Shown piece by piece: positions 44,976 through 53,990 of a stretch of 64,000 nt of DNA. Position 1 is the stretch's first letter, and each line of letters starts with the position of its first letter. The DNA lies in contig JARLIO010000031.1 in assembly GCA_031291675.1 (NCBI GenBank), forward strand, positions 1 to 64,000. Reading direction: 5' to 3'. A program made the position numbers and the translations under genes. The notes under the pieces are model-generated. The model saw only the letters and a program-made list of their open reading frames with translations, made no database searches and was not told where the DNA came from. This DNA is from Azospirillaceae bacterium. GTDB taxonomy: Bacteria; Pseudomonadota; Alphaproteobacteria; Azospirillales; Azospirillaceae.

Positions 44976-46266
44976 GTTGAACAGCCGCGCCGCCGATTTC
45001 GCGGCGCGCTTTGAGGCCCTGCTGGCCGGCAAGCGCGAAGCCCAGGCCGATGTCCAGAGCGTGGTCGCCGCGATCGTCGAATCGGTGCGTCGCGATGGCG
45101 ATGCCGCGGTGATCGATTACACCGCCCGGTTCGACCGGATGACCATTACCGCGCAGGGGCTGGCGATCGGCCGCGACGAGGTCGATGCCGCCATCGCCCG
45201 CTGTGCCCCGGAAACCCTCGCGGCGCTGCAGGTGGCGGCGGAACGGATCGAGGCATTCCACCGGTGCCAGACCCCCGAACCCTTGCAATTCACCGATAGT
45301 GCCGGGGTCCGGCTGGGCGCCCGTTGGACGGCGATCGGTGCCGTCGGGCTCTATGTGCCCGGCGGCACTGCTGCCTATCCCAGCTCGGTGCTGATGAACG
45401 CGATCCCGGCCAAGGTCGCCGGAGTGTCGCGGCTCGTCATGGTGGTCCCGACCCCTGACGGCCGGCTCAATCCGCTGGTGCTGGCGGCGGCGCGGCTCGC
45501 CGGGGTGGATGAGATCTATCGGATTGGCGGCGCCCAGGCCATCGCCGCCCTGGCCTATGGCACCGCGACGATTCGGCCGGTCGACAAGATCGTCGGTCCC
45601 GGCAACGCCTATGTCGCCGCGGCCAAGCGCCAGGTGTTTGGCACCGTCGGCATCGACATGATCGCCGGTCCTTCGGAAATCCTGGTCGTTGCCGACGCCG
45701 TCAATGACCCGGCCTGGATCGCCGCCGATCTTTTGTCGCAGGCCGAACATGATGCCAGCGCCCAGTCGATTCTGATCACCGACGATGCGGGCTTCGCCCA
45801 GTCGGTGCAGGCGGCGATCGAGCGCCAGTTGGCGGCGCTGCCGCGCCACGAGATTGCCGGCGCCAGTTGGCGTGACCATGGCGCGGTGATCCTGGTGCCC
45901 GACTGGGCGGCCGCGGTGCCGTTGATCGATCGTCTGGCGCCGGAACATCTGGAACTGGCGGTCGCCGACCCCGAAGGGTTGGCCGGGAAAATCCGCAACG
46001 CCGGGGCGATCTTCCTCGGCCGGCATACACCCGAAGCGATCGGCGATTATGTTGCCGGGCCCAACCATGTGCTGCCGACCGCGCGCAGTGCCCGGTTCTC
46101 GTCGGGGCTCAATCTGCTCGATTTCATGAAGCGGACGACACTGGTCGGTTGCACGGCGGCGAGCCTCGCGGTGATCGGTCCCGCCGCGGTGACATTGGCC
46201 CGGGCCGAGGGGCTCGAGGCGCATGCCCGGTCGGTGGCGCTGCGCCTGGGCGAGCCCGTTCCGTGA
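44965..46266 (+). CDS. hisD: Histidinol dehydrogenase
   Basis: 433 residues from the ATG at 44965, inside the end of hisG. Family motifs: [43 protein letters not shown], the zinc-ligand stretch [13 protein letters not shown], and APEHLEL. It oxidises histidinol to histidine in two NAD steps. Its TGA overlaps the GTG of the next gene. Confidence 0.96.
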   Translation: MPCELNSRAADFAARFEALLAGKREAQADVQSVVAAIVESVRRDGDAAVIDYTARFDRMTITAQGLAIGRDEVDAAIARCAPETLAALQVAAERIEAFHRCQTPEPLQFTDSAGVRLGARWTAIGAVGLYVPGGTAAYPSSVLMNAIPAKVAGVSRLVMVVPTPDGRLNPLVLAAARLAGVDEIYRIGGAQAIAALAYGTATIRPVDKIVGPGNAYVAAAKRQVFGTVGIDMIAGPSEILVVADAVNDPAWIAADLLSQAEHDASAQSILITDDAGFAQSVQAAIERQLAALPRHEIAGASWRDHGAVILVPDWAAAVPLIDRLAPEHLELAVADPEGLAGKIRNAGAIFLGRHTPEAIGDYVAGPNHVLPTARSARFSSGLNLLDFMKRTTLVGCTAASLAVIGPAAVTLARAEGLEAHARSVALRLGEPVP

Positions 46267-46748
46267 CGGCCGAATCGGATCGTCAACGCATTATCGATGT
46301 CGAGCTGGTGGAGCGCAACGAGGTGCACCGCCGGCCCGAGGTCGAGCATGAGCGGGCGGTCGCGATTTTTGACCTGATCGAAGACAATCAATTCATGCCG
46401 TGTGAGCATCCCGACGCCGGGCCATTTGCCTTGCGGCTGAGAATCGAGGACAATCGACTGATCTTCGATGTGCGGACGGCGGAGGGCGAGCCTCTGACCG
46501 AGATCGCCGTATCGTTGCTGTCGTTTCGTGCCATTGTTCGCGATTATTTCCTGGTTTGCGACAGTTATTATCAAGCCATTCGCAAAGCGACACCGTCGCA
46601 GATCGAGGCCATCGACATGGGACGGCGCGGCCTGCATAACGAAGGTTCCGAATTGTTGCGTGAACGGCTGGCTGACAAGGTGACGATGGACCTCAAGACC
46701 GCACGGCGGCTGTTTACCCTGATCTGCGTGCTCCATATTCGGGGCTGA
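46263..46748 (+). CDS. UPF0262 family protein
   Basis: 161 residues from a GTG overlapping the hisD stop (GTGA). It has the family features RIIDVELVERNEVHRRPEVEHERAVAIFDLIEDN and FDVRTAEGEPL. The function is unknown. It is conserved behind hisD in alphaproteobacteria, and its stop overlaps the phosphatase start (TGATG). Confidence 0.9.
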   Translation: MTAESDRQRIIDVELVERNEVHRRPEVEHERAVAIFDLIEDNQFMPCEHPDAGPFALRLRIEDNRLIFDVRTAEGEPLTEIAVSLLSFRAIVRDYFLVCDSYYQAIRKATPSQIEAIDMGRRGLHNEGSELLRERLADKVTMDLKTARRLFTLICVLHIRG

Positions 46749-47197
46749 TGGTGAACGCAGCATTGCCCTCCAGCGTCCTGTTTGCTTGCACCTACAATGC
46801 GATCCGGTCGCCGATGGCGGAGGCCCTGCTGAAACGCTATCACGGCACCCGGATCTTCGTGGACTCCGTCGGGGTGCGCGACGGGGAAATCGATCCGTTC
46901 GTCATCGTGGTGATGAACGAAATCGGCATCGACCTGTCACGGCACCACTCGAAATGCTTCGAGGATCTGGAGGACACCAGCTTCGATCTCGTGGTGTCCC
47001 TGTCGCCGGAGGCCCAGCACAGCGCTGTCGAGATGACCCGGACCATGGCCTGTGACGTCGAGTTCTGGCACACCTTCGATCCGACCGCGCTGGAAGGTTC
47101 GCGCGACGTGATGCTCAGTGGCTTTCGCACGGTGCGCGATTGGCTTGACCGCCGCATCCGCGACCGATTTCCGGTGATCGGCAGCCCGGCGGTGTGA
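46748..47197 (+). CDS. Low-molecular-weight protein-tyrosine-phosphatase-family protein (arsenate reductase-like)
   Basis: 149 residues with the P-loop CTYNAIRSPMAE (C-x5-R-S) near residue 14 and a DP motif (TFDPTAL) near residue 112 that supplies the general acid. It acts either as a phosphotyrosine phosphatase or as an arsenate reductase. It is a standard neighbour of UPF0262. Confidence 0.88.
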   Translation: MVNAALPSSVLFACTYNAIRSPMAEALLKRYHGTRIFVDSVGVRDGEIDPFVIVVMNEIGIDLSRHHSKCFEDLEDTSFDLVVSLSPEAQHSAVEMTRTMACDVEFWHTFDPTALEGSRDVMLSGFRTVRDWLDRRIRDRFPVIGSPAV

Positions 47198-47327
47198 CGG
47201 CCGCGCGCGCCGGGTCACCGTGGTGCGGCGGATACGCTGCGCGGGGATGTTGCCGATTTTCCGGTTGAACCTGGGATCGAAGCGGCCCTAACTGGCGTCT
47301 ATCCGGGGGCCGACGACAGGGGACGAG

Positions 47328-48170
47328 ATGATGCGGCGGCTATTGTGCCTCTTGCCGATGCTGGGGTTGATCCTGGGCCTGTGCCGGTGCAGCGCCGTTC
47401 CGGTGGCGACGCCGTTTACTGTCGACACGCAGCCGCGGGTGCAATCGGCGGCGCATTGGCAGGTGATTGCCGATCACGTGGCCGCGGCGGTGTCCGACTA
47501 TCTCGTAGAAAAATCCGGCCGCAAACCGGACGAACCGCGGGATCCGGTCGTGCTGATGGCAAACCGGGTGGGCAAGACCTTGTTTGCCGAGGTGTTTCAG
47601 CAGGACTTGACGACGGCGTTCGTCCAGCGCGGCCATGCCGTGGCCACCCAGCCGCGCACCGATCTCGCCGAGATCCGCTATGACGTGATCCTGGTGGCGC
47701 ATCGGACGCCGCGCGACAATGCTACGCTGCCGGGCCCCTACACCGCGCTGGGGTCGGGGGTGTATGTCGGTTCGGCGCTGGCCCGGGCCGGCGCGCAGAC
47801 GAGCCTGGGGCTGTTGGGCGGCACCCTCGTCGACGCTGTCCGGGTTTTGCCCGATGAAACCCAGACCGAACTGGTGCTGACGATCTCGATCGAGAAAAAT
47901 GGTTTCTTTGCCTATCGCGACAGCGCCGTCTTTTACATCAATGATCCCGACACCTGGCAATATTATGCCTTGACCCCGGACAGCGTGCCGCCGGTCAACG
48001 CGCCGGCGGCCCGCCTGACCGGGCAGATGTTTGGCACCGACATGGTGGAATGCGCGCTGCGCGACGGCAGCCGCCTGTCGATGCCCTGGACGCGGTGCCG
48101 CGCCATGGGGGGCCAGCTGTACCGCAGCCTGGAGCCCGGTGCGTTGTATCCGGACAGCGCCAGCCCTTGA
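47328..48170 (+). CDS. Putative secreted protein of unknown function
   Basis: 280 residues. A signal-like N-terminus (RRLLCLLPMLGLILGLCRCSAVPVA) has a cysteine pair, but neither position fits the usual lipobox well. The body has no family I recognise; a glycine/alanine-rich segment (YTALGSGVYVGSALARAGAQTSLGLLGGTLVDAV) sits in the middle. ATG ATG at the start allows either codon. It is preceded by 130 bp after the phosphatase gene and may be a separate unit. Confidence 0.55.
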   Translation: MMRRLLCLLPMLGLILGLCRCSAVPVATPFTVDTQPRVQSAAHWQVIADHVAAAVSDYLVEKSGRKPDEPRDPVVLMANRVGKTLFAEVFQQDLTTAFVQRGHAVATQPRTDLAEIRYDVILVAHRTPRDNATLPGPYTALGSGVYVGSALARAGAQTSLGLLGGTLVDAVRVLPDETQTELVLTISIEKNGFFAYRDSAVFYINDPDTWQYYALTPDSVPPVNAPAARLTGQMFGTDMVECALRDGSRLSMPWTRCRAMGGQLYRSLEPGALYPDSASP

Positions 48171-48181
48171 TCAAGGGCTGG
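48160..48181. terminator. 22-bp perfect palindrome at the end of the secreted-protein gene
   Basis: CCAGCCCTTGA followed directly by TCAAGGGCTGG. It overlaps the stop codon (48168-48170). With no loop it could only form a short-looped stem and it lacks a T tract, so it may be a weak bidirectional terminator between convergent genes. Confidence 0.4.
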
Positions 48182-48240
48182 GGACGACGCGGATTTGAGC
48201 CGCGACGCCGCAAGAGGGGTAACGGCGGGGATGGGACCTC

Positions 48241-49050
48241 TCACGTCTCGACCTCGTTGCCGGGAAGGGTGGCGTAGATCACGAGACGCAGGTGGTGATC
48301 CTCGTCGATAACAAAGCTCGCATGCTCGTAGCGGACCAGACCGGCGCTATCGGTGATGAAGCTTCGCTTGCCCTGGCAGCACCCATGAACATCGTGGCGA
48401 TGCCAGAGGTCATGGAAAGGTCGTGATGTGGCGCACAGCGTCCCGACCAGCGCGAGCATGTCCGGGTCGTCGGGGGCTTGCGCGAAATCGCGGCGAAAGC
48501 TTGCCACGATCTGCGCCGCATGGCGATCCCATGCCACGATCCTGCTGGATAGCGTGTCGTCGCGAAACAGCATCCAGAGCATGTTGCGCTCGGCTTCTGT
48601 TTGCTCGGAAAAACCGAACAGGCGATCGGAGCTGGTGTTCCAGCCGATCACATCCCAGCGCAGATTCAGGACATGGGCGGGCCGTGTCGGCAGATCATCG
48701 ATCAGGCGGCGCACGAACGGGGGAAGGCGGCACCAGCGTTTGGCGAGCGTCGAGGGCGGGCGATGGTGGGCCAGCAGGAAGAGATGGCGCCGCTCCGTCT
48801 CGTCGAGACGCAGCACGCCGGCCACATGGTCGAGAAAGGCGGTCGAAACGCTGATGTCACGCCCCTGTTCCAGCCATGTGTACCAGGTCAGGCCGACGCC
48901 GGCGAGCGCCGCCACCTCTTCCCGGCGCAGGCCCGGTGTGCGTCGTCTTTGGCCTGCGGGCAGGCCGACATCGAGCGGTGACAGGCTCTCCCGTCGGCGA
49001 CGCAGGAAATCGGCAAGTTCGGATCGTGTGTGCGCAAGCCGACTGTTCAT
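48241..49050 (-). CDS. XRE-family regulator with MmyB-like ligand-binding domain
   Basis: 269 residues. The HTH is LADFLRRRRESLSPLDVGLPAGQRRRTPGLRREEVAALAGVGLTWYTWLEQGRDISVS, the standard MmyB type. The C-terminal domain with NILRWDVIGWNTSSDRLFGF-like features (residues 125-150) is the PAS-like MmyB fold that binds small lipophilic ligands. It is divergent from a DHA2 efflux gene, which it probably represses. Confidence 0.85.
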   Translation of the reverse strand: MNSRLAHTRSELADFLRRRRESLSPLDVGLPAGQRRRTPGLRREEVAALAGVGLTWYTWLEQGRDISVSTAFLDHVAGVLRLDETERRHLFLLAHHRPPSTLAKRWCRLPPFVRRLIDDLPTRPAHVLNLRWDVIGWNTSSDRLFGFSEQTEAERNMLWMLFRDDTLSSRIVAWDRHAAQIVASFRRDFAQAPDDPDMLALVGTLCATSRPFHDLWHRHDVHGCCQGKRSFITDSAGLVRYEHASFVIDEDHHLRLVIYATLPGNEVET

Positions 49051-49054
49051 CTTA

Positions 49055-49067
49055 TTACTTTTAGTAA
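49055..49067. promoter_or_regulatory. Candidate MmyB regulator operator
   Basis: TTACT-TTT-AGTAA, an inverted repeat immediately upstream of the regulator start codon, in the divergent spacer shared with the MFS gene. Proposed from symmetry and position only. Confidence 0.35.
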
Positions 49068-49136
49068 CAGCATAATTTCTTACATAGTACCATGATCCTG
49101 GGGGGTCTATCGATCGGCTTCAACCTTGGAGCCGCC

Positions 49137-50633
49137 ATGTCCACCACCCTTGTTAATGCTGCCCCACGCCGTTGCCTCCCGTCCTCTGCTCCCTCGCTCT
49201 CGTTCCTTGGACTTGGGGTCTTGCTGTTGGGTGGGTTCGTCGTGACCTTCGATGTCTTCGTGGTCAATGTGGCGATCCCGGGCCTGAAAACCGACATCCA
49301 TGCCGACTTTTCGCAGATTGGTTTCATCGTTGCCGGCTATGCCCTGGCCTTTGGTACGGTGCTGATCACCGGTGGGCGGCTTGGTGATATTTACGGCCGG
49401 CGCCGGATGTTTGTCCTCGGCATGGCCGGCTTTTCGTTGAGCTCCGTCCTGTGCGGCCTTGCCTTCGATCCGGAAAGCCTCATCGCTGCGCGCCTTCTTC
49501 AAGGCACCTGCGGCGCCATCCTGTTGCCACAGGTTTATGCCTTGTTGCGCGTTCTGTACGACGATGCCGGCCGTCGTCGCGCGTTCGGCCTTTTCGGAAT
49601 GGTGCTCGGCCTTGCGGCCATCGCTGGTCAGATCCTCGGCGGTCTGATCGTCTGGAGCGATCTGTTCGGGCTGGGCTGGCGTATTATCTTCTTCCTCAAT
49701 CTTCCGATCGGCCTTGTGGCCATAAGGCTTGCCGGCACCATCCCGGAATCGAAGGCAGCGGAAGCCGCCAGGCTCGACGGACCGGGTCTCGCCCTGGTGA
49801 CAATCGGCCTGATATTGCTGCTGGTGCCCTTGCTGGAAGGCGAGGCGGCTGGCTGGCCGACCTGGACCGCGGCGAGCGGCAGCGCCGGATTTTTCTTGTT
49901 GGTGGTTTTCGTTCTCTGGGAGCGGTGGCTGGCGCGTGCCGGCGGCTCGCCGACGATTGATTTCGCCCTTTTCGGCAATCGTGGATTCGCCGGCGCCGCG
50001 AGCGTCGTGCTGCTGATCTACTCGACTCCCGCCTCATTTTTTCTGTGTTTTTCCTTGATGATGCAGTCGGGCTTCGGGGTGACGCCGCTCAGGGCCGGTA
50101 GCCTGCTGACGCCGATGAGCATCGGTTTCATCGGTGCTTCGTTGATCGCCAATCGGCTGGTCACCCGGTTTGGATACAAGGCCGTTGCGGGCGGAATGGT
50201 GGTCTATGCCGCTGGCTTTTTCTGGCTGTGCCAGATCGCGCCCGCTCTGGGCAGCATGATTTCGGGTGGCGTGGGGCATCGCTTCGTTTTCATCATGGGA
50301 ATGGTCCTGTTCGGCATCGGCCAGGGACTATCGGGCCCGCCGCTGCTCAGCTTTGCGATTGGATTCGTCGAAGCGCATTATGCCGGTATGGCCGCCGGCA
50401 TCATCTCCACAATGCAGCAGATCGGCGGTGCCTTCGGCATTGCGATCGTGAGCATGTTGTTCATGCGCCTTCTTGCGGCGCATCCGGTGGTCGGTCATCA
50501 CGATGTGACCCCTTATGCCGCCGCGTTTGCGGGCGCGATGCTCTATAACGTCGCCGCCACACTCGCTGGGGCCGTTTTGATCCTGTGGATCACGCGAACG
50601 AGGATGAGAAGGGTTCAGTCCCTCACTCGGTGA
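49137..50633 (+). CDS. DHA2-family MFS efflux transporter (EmrB/QacA type)
   Basis: 498 residues from the ATG at 49137 (GGAG six bases upstream). About 14 TM segments. Family motifs: motif A region GGRLGDIYGRRRMFVLGM, motif C-like FGLFGMVLGLAAIAGQILGGLI, and a D in TM1 (FDVFVVNVAIPGL). It exports lipophilic drugs with protons. An intact relative of the fragment at the left end of the window. Confidence 0.88.
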   Translation: MSTTLVNAAPRRCLPSSAPSLSFLGLGVLLLGGFVVTFDVFVVNVAIPGLKTDIHADFSQIGFIVAGYALAFGTVLITGGRLGDIYGRRRMFVLGMAGFSLSSVLCGLAFDPESLIAARLLQGTCGAILLPQVYALLRVLYDDAGRRRAFGLFGMVLGLAAIAGQILGGLIVWSDLFGLGWRIIFFLNLPIGLVAIRLAGTIPESKAAEAARLDGPGLALVTIGLILLLVPLLEGEAAGWPTWTAASGSAGFFLLVVFVLWERWLARAGGSPTIDFALFGNRGFAGAASVVLLIYSTPASFFLCFSLMMQSGFGVTPLRAGSLLTPMSIGFIGASLIANRLVTRFGYKAVAGGMVVYAAGFFWLCQIAPALGSMISGGVGHRFVFIMGMVLFGIGQGLSGPPLLSFAIGFVEAHYAGMAAGIISTMQQIGGAFGIAIVSMLFMRLLAAHPVVGHHDVTPYAAAFAGAMLYNVAATLAGAVLILWITRTRMRRVQSLTR

Positions 50634-50666
50634 CCGGTGCTTTCGGGCCCGCGCCACTGTCTCTTT

Positions 50667-52490
50667 CTAGCCGCGGTTTTTGCCAGCACGACGCTTCCAT
50701 GGCCATCGGCGCGTGGTTGCCACGGCAAAGCGGGACAGGTGCGCCAGGGGTTGCTCGAACAATGGCAGACGTGCCGAGGTCTTCCGGTCGGGTTGGAGGC
50801 TGAGGCCGACTTTGACGATGCGGCCATTTTCCATATCGCGAATGATGAGTTCTACCGTGCCCAGGCGCAGCCGGTCGCCGATTTCGCCGGCATGCTGGAA
50901 TTCGGCATCGAACAGGTCGGCCAGGGTGCGGTTCGCATTCTCGACCGTCAGGGGCAGGCCATAGAGTTCGGCCAGCGTCCCGAGCGTCACCCCCGGGTGA
51001 AAGGCCAGATCGCCGAAAAAGTCGCGATCATCCTCGGACAGCGGCCGGCTGCCGGCATAAAGCCGGTCCAGCAGCGGGATCCGTGTCGGGGCGGCAAACA
51101 GATAGACATGATCGCCGACGGTCCAGGGGCGGGCGGCGTGGACCGGGATGACGCGGCCGCCGCGGATCACCAGAGCCGGCCGGGCCCAGCGGGGCAGGCG
51201 CTGGCCCCGGGCCACCGGGCTGCCCTCCAGGATCGAATAGGCGACCAGTTCCTGGTCGGCATTACCGGGAAGGTCGAGCTCGATCCGGTCGACCGGGCCC
51301 AGGCGGCGCGGGACGATCAGACGCAGCCAGCGCGCCATCGGACGGATCATCCAGCCCTGAACCAGCAGTGACACCGTCACGATGATAAAGGCGACCGCAA
51401 AGAACAGCGAGCCCTGGGGCAACGCCATCAGGTTGGGCACGATCGCCAGCAGGATCGAGACCGCGCCCCGCAAGCCAACCCAGGCGATGAAGGTCGTTTC
51501 GGCGACACCGATGCGAAACGGGATCAGACAGAGCGAGACCGCCAGGGGCCGTGCCACCAGGATCAGAAACAGGGACAGGGCGATCGCCGGTCCCAGGACC
51601 GGGCCAAAACTCGACGGGGTTGCCAGCACGCCCAGCATCACGAACATCACGATCTGGCTGAGCCAGGTCAGGCCGCTGAGGAAGCGACGCAAGCCGAGAC
51701 GGCCGCGCAGCGGCAGATTGCCGACGATCAGGCCGGCAACATAGACCGCGAGAAAACCGGAGCCGCCGGCGTCCGTCGTTGCCGCAAAGGTCAGCAGCGC
51801 CAGCCCCAGGGCGGCGATCGGCAACAGGCCGGGATCGAGGCGCAAACGATTGAGTGCCAGTGCGATGACGCCGCCACCGACCGCGCCCAGCGCCATCCCG
51901 ATCCCGGCCTGGCGCAGCAGGTCGATCAGCAGGGACCAGCCCGGCGCCGTGGATCCGGCCGCGATCGCCCCGGACAGGCTCAGGGTCAGAAAGATCGCGA
52001 CCGGATCGTTGGTCCCCGATTCGATTTCCAGGATCGAGCGGGCCCGGCCGCGGATCGTGACCCCGCCGACGCGTAGCAACAGAAAAACCGCGGCGGCGTC
52101 GGTCGAGGCCACAACCGCGCCCAGCAGCAGGGCCTCAAGCCGGCTCAGGTCGAACAGGAACTGTGCGGCGATACCAACCAGGCCGGCGGTGATCAGGACG
52201 CCGACGGTCGCCAGCGTCAAGGCCGGCGCCGCGGCGCGGCGATAGCTGAGGATCGGGGTATCGAGCCCGCTTTCAAACAAGATGATTGCCAGCGCGATGC
52301 TGCCGATCAGATAGGCGGCCTCGACACTCTCGAAATGCACCACGGCCAGGCCGTCCGGGCCGGCGACAACGCCGATGGCCAGGAAAAACAGCAGCAGCGG
52401 CGCACCGATGCGCAGCGCGATTACGCTGGTGACGATACTGAGCACCAGGAGTATCGCGCTGACGAGGATGATGGAGTTGATCAGTTCCAT
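50667..52490 (-). CDS. Potassium/proton antiporter of the NhaP2/CvrA type
   Basis: 607 residues. The first 390 form a CPA1 antiporter with the ESGTNDPVA active-site motif and FESGLDTP. The C-terminal part has a TrkA_C-like domain (DRIELDLPGNADQELVAYSILEGSPVARG) and a final CorC/HlyC-like domain (VTLGTLAELYGLPLTVENANRTLADLFD). It exchanges cytoplasmic cations for protons and is probably gated by a nucleotide. It is convergent with the MFS gene. Confidence 0.9.
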   Translation of the reverse strand: MELINSIILVSAILLVLSIVTSVIALRIGAPLLLFFLAIGVVAGPDGLAVVHFESVEAAYLIGSIALAIILFESGLDTPILSYRRAAAPALTLATVGVLITAGLVGIAAQFLFDLSRLEALLLGAVVASTDAAAVFLLLRVGGVTIRGRARSILEIESGTNDPVAIFLTLSLSGAIAAGSTAPGWSLLIDLLRQAGIGMALGAVGGGVIALALNRLRLDPGLLPIAALGLALLTFAATTDAGGSGFLAVYVAGLIVGNLPLRGRLGLRRFLSGLTWLSQIVMFVMLGVLATPSSFGPVLGPAIALSLFLILVARPLAVSLCLIPFRIGVAETTFIAWVGLRGAVSILLAIVPNLMALPQGSLFFAVAFIIVTVSLLVQGWMIRPMARWLRLIVPRRLGPVDRIELDLPGNADQELVAYSILEGSPVARGQRLPRWARPALVIRGGRVIPVHAARPWTVGDHVYLFAAPTRIPLLDRLYAGSRPLSEDDRDFFGDLAFHPGVTLGTLAELYGLPLTVENANRTLADLFDAEFQHAGEIGDRLRLGTVELIIRDMENGRIVKVGLSLQPDRKTSARLPLFEQPLAHLSRFAVATTRRWPWKRRAGKNRG

Positions 52491-53011
52491 CGGCGGGCAT
52501 CCTCAGCGGGCGGAAACGAAACACCGCCTGATCATGGCCCAAGGGTTCGTCCAACCGCAAGGTTGGGGGCAACCGGGGCTGCCGGAGCCTTTAACAATGT
52601 TTCAACTGCAACCCGACGATCGCTCCGGAAGCCGGCTCGCAGGAGGTTCCGCGAGTCTGGATCCATGCCACGTCGCCGTCGCCGTCGCGCTGCGACCTGC
52701 CCGATTGCCGGGTCGGGCCGGTGGCGGGTCCGATAGGGCGACGATCGCCCAATCAGTCAGCTTATGTGCGATGCGGTGTCAGGGGACACGACCCTATTCG
52801 GCGTCGTCTCCCAACAGGGCCTCCAGCGGCGCGTGCCGTGGCGATGAAGCAAGCGTTCCAGAACGGGAGCGCTCCGCTCCCCATCGCCGGCGGCGTCCCA
52901 AATTTGTCGCAACACGCGGCGCCGGCGTTGCGGTTTCCTGCGGGAGGTGGCCGCCGCGGCGTTCGGGTCCATTTCCGGGAGCTTTCGCGGCCGAACTGAA
53001 AGAGGTGAGGT
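52491..53011. other. 521-bp intergenic region without a supported gene
   Basis: This lies between the antiporter start and the lipoprotein gene. It contains GTGTC-AGGG-GACAC (about 52778-52791), a motif that reminds me of ends of REP-associated elements, and a GTCGCC run near 52672. The open frames across it have no recognisable protein. It may be a decayed mobile-element remnant. Confidence 0.35.
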
Positions 53012-53231
53012 ATGAACAGGATTGCAGCGGGTCTTTGTGCGCTTCTGCTGCTGGGGACGGGGGGGGTGCAGTAACTTGTCGCATCGTGAGAACCGCGCCC
53101 TGATCGGTGGCGGCCTCGGCGTCGCCGGTGGTGCGTTGATTGCAGCGACCGCCGGTGGCAGTGTGGTTGCCGGGGCCTTGATCGGGGGCGCCGGGGGCGC
53201 TGCGATCGGCGCGGTCACGGCCAATAAATGA
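53012..53231 (+). pseudogene. Glycine-zipper lipoprotein interrupted by a frameshift in a G8 run
   Basis: The frame from ATG 53012 gives a lipoprotein signal (MNRIAAGLCALLLLGTGG) and then stops at 53072. Skipping one base of the eight-G run (53059-53066) continues as GGC-SNLSHRENRALIGGGLGVAGGALIAATAGGSVVAG..., a glycine-zipper membrane protein ending at 53231. With seven Gs the 72-residue gene is intact and has a lipobox-like TGGC. Either a sequencing error, a real mutation, or slippage-based on/off switching explains the break. Upstream GAGGTGAGG serves as ribosome-binding site. Confidence 0.7.
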
Positions 53232-53271
53232 TTCCCGGCCGATCCGATGGGTGTGCGTTGGCGGAGCGGAA

Positions 53272-53970
53272 ATGCGGATTCTGGTCGTCGAGAATCATCG
53301 TGAAACGCCGGTGGGCGCGGTCGGCAGCGAACTCGAACGCGCCGGCGCGATTCTCGACATCGTGCGGCCGCTCGAAGGTGATCCCCTGCCTCGCGGCGCC
53401 GACGCCCATGCCGGGCTGATGATCCTGGGTGGACCGCAGAGTGCCACCGATGATGCCGGTCATCCCTATTATCCGGCCCTGCTCGATCTGATCCGGGCTT
53501 ACGCGGCCGCCGGAAAGCCGGTGTTCGGGATCTGTCTCGGCAGTCAACTGGTCGCCCGGGCCTTCGGCGCCACGGTGCGGTCGCAGGGCTGGCTGGAGGT
53601 CGGATTCGGCACCGTCACGCTGACCACAGATGCCCGGGATGACCCGGTGTTTGGTGTTCTGGGTGCCGTCGAACCGGTGCTGCACTGGCATTACGACACA
53701 TTCGATCTGCCGCCGGGGGCGCGGTTGCTGGCCCGCGGTGCCGCCTGCGAGAACCAGGCGTTCCGCATCGGCGGCAATATCTACGGCGTGCAGTTTCATC
53801 CCGAGGTCGATGCCGACCTTGTCGCCGCGTGGCTCGCGCCCTTGCCACGGCCGCTGACCACCGACTTCGCCGCACTGGCCACGGCGCTGGGCGGGGCCCC
53901 CTGGCCGCGCATTGAGCAACTGGCCGTGACGCTGGCGTCGCGCTGGCTGGCCCTGGCCGGCGCTGCTTGA
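53272..53970 (+). CDS. Class I glutamine amidotransferase (GMP synthase-like)
   Basis: 232 residues from the ATG at 53272 (GGAG upstream). The catalytic cysteine is in GICLGSQL, the histidine and glutamate in VQFHPEVD. It resembles stand-alone GATase-1 proteins annotated as GMP synthase-like, which hydrolyse glutamine or gamma-glutamyl compounds. The substrate is not known. It is convergent with the MocA gene. Confidence 0.85.
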   Translation: MRILVVENHRETPVGAVGSELERAGAILDIVRPLEGDPLPRGADAHAGLMILGGPQSATDDAGHPYYPALLDLIRAYAAAGKPVFGICLGSQLVARAFGATVRSQGWLEVGFGTVTLTTDARDDPVFGVLGAVEPVLHWHYDTFDLPPGARLLARGAACENQAFRIGGNIYGVQFHPEVDADLVAAWLAPLPRPLTTDFAALATALGGAPWPRIEQLAVTLASRWLALAGAA

Positions 53971-53990
53971 CCGCGCCTGGCGTCCTGCCC

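Noticed and set aside
52778-52791. GTGTC-AGGG-GACAC inverted repeat as the end of an insertion sequence
   Set aside because: There is no transposase gene or second end within the 521-bp gap. It may be a remnant, but I cannot support a mobile element.
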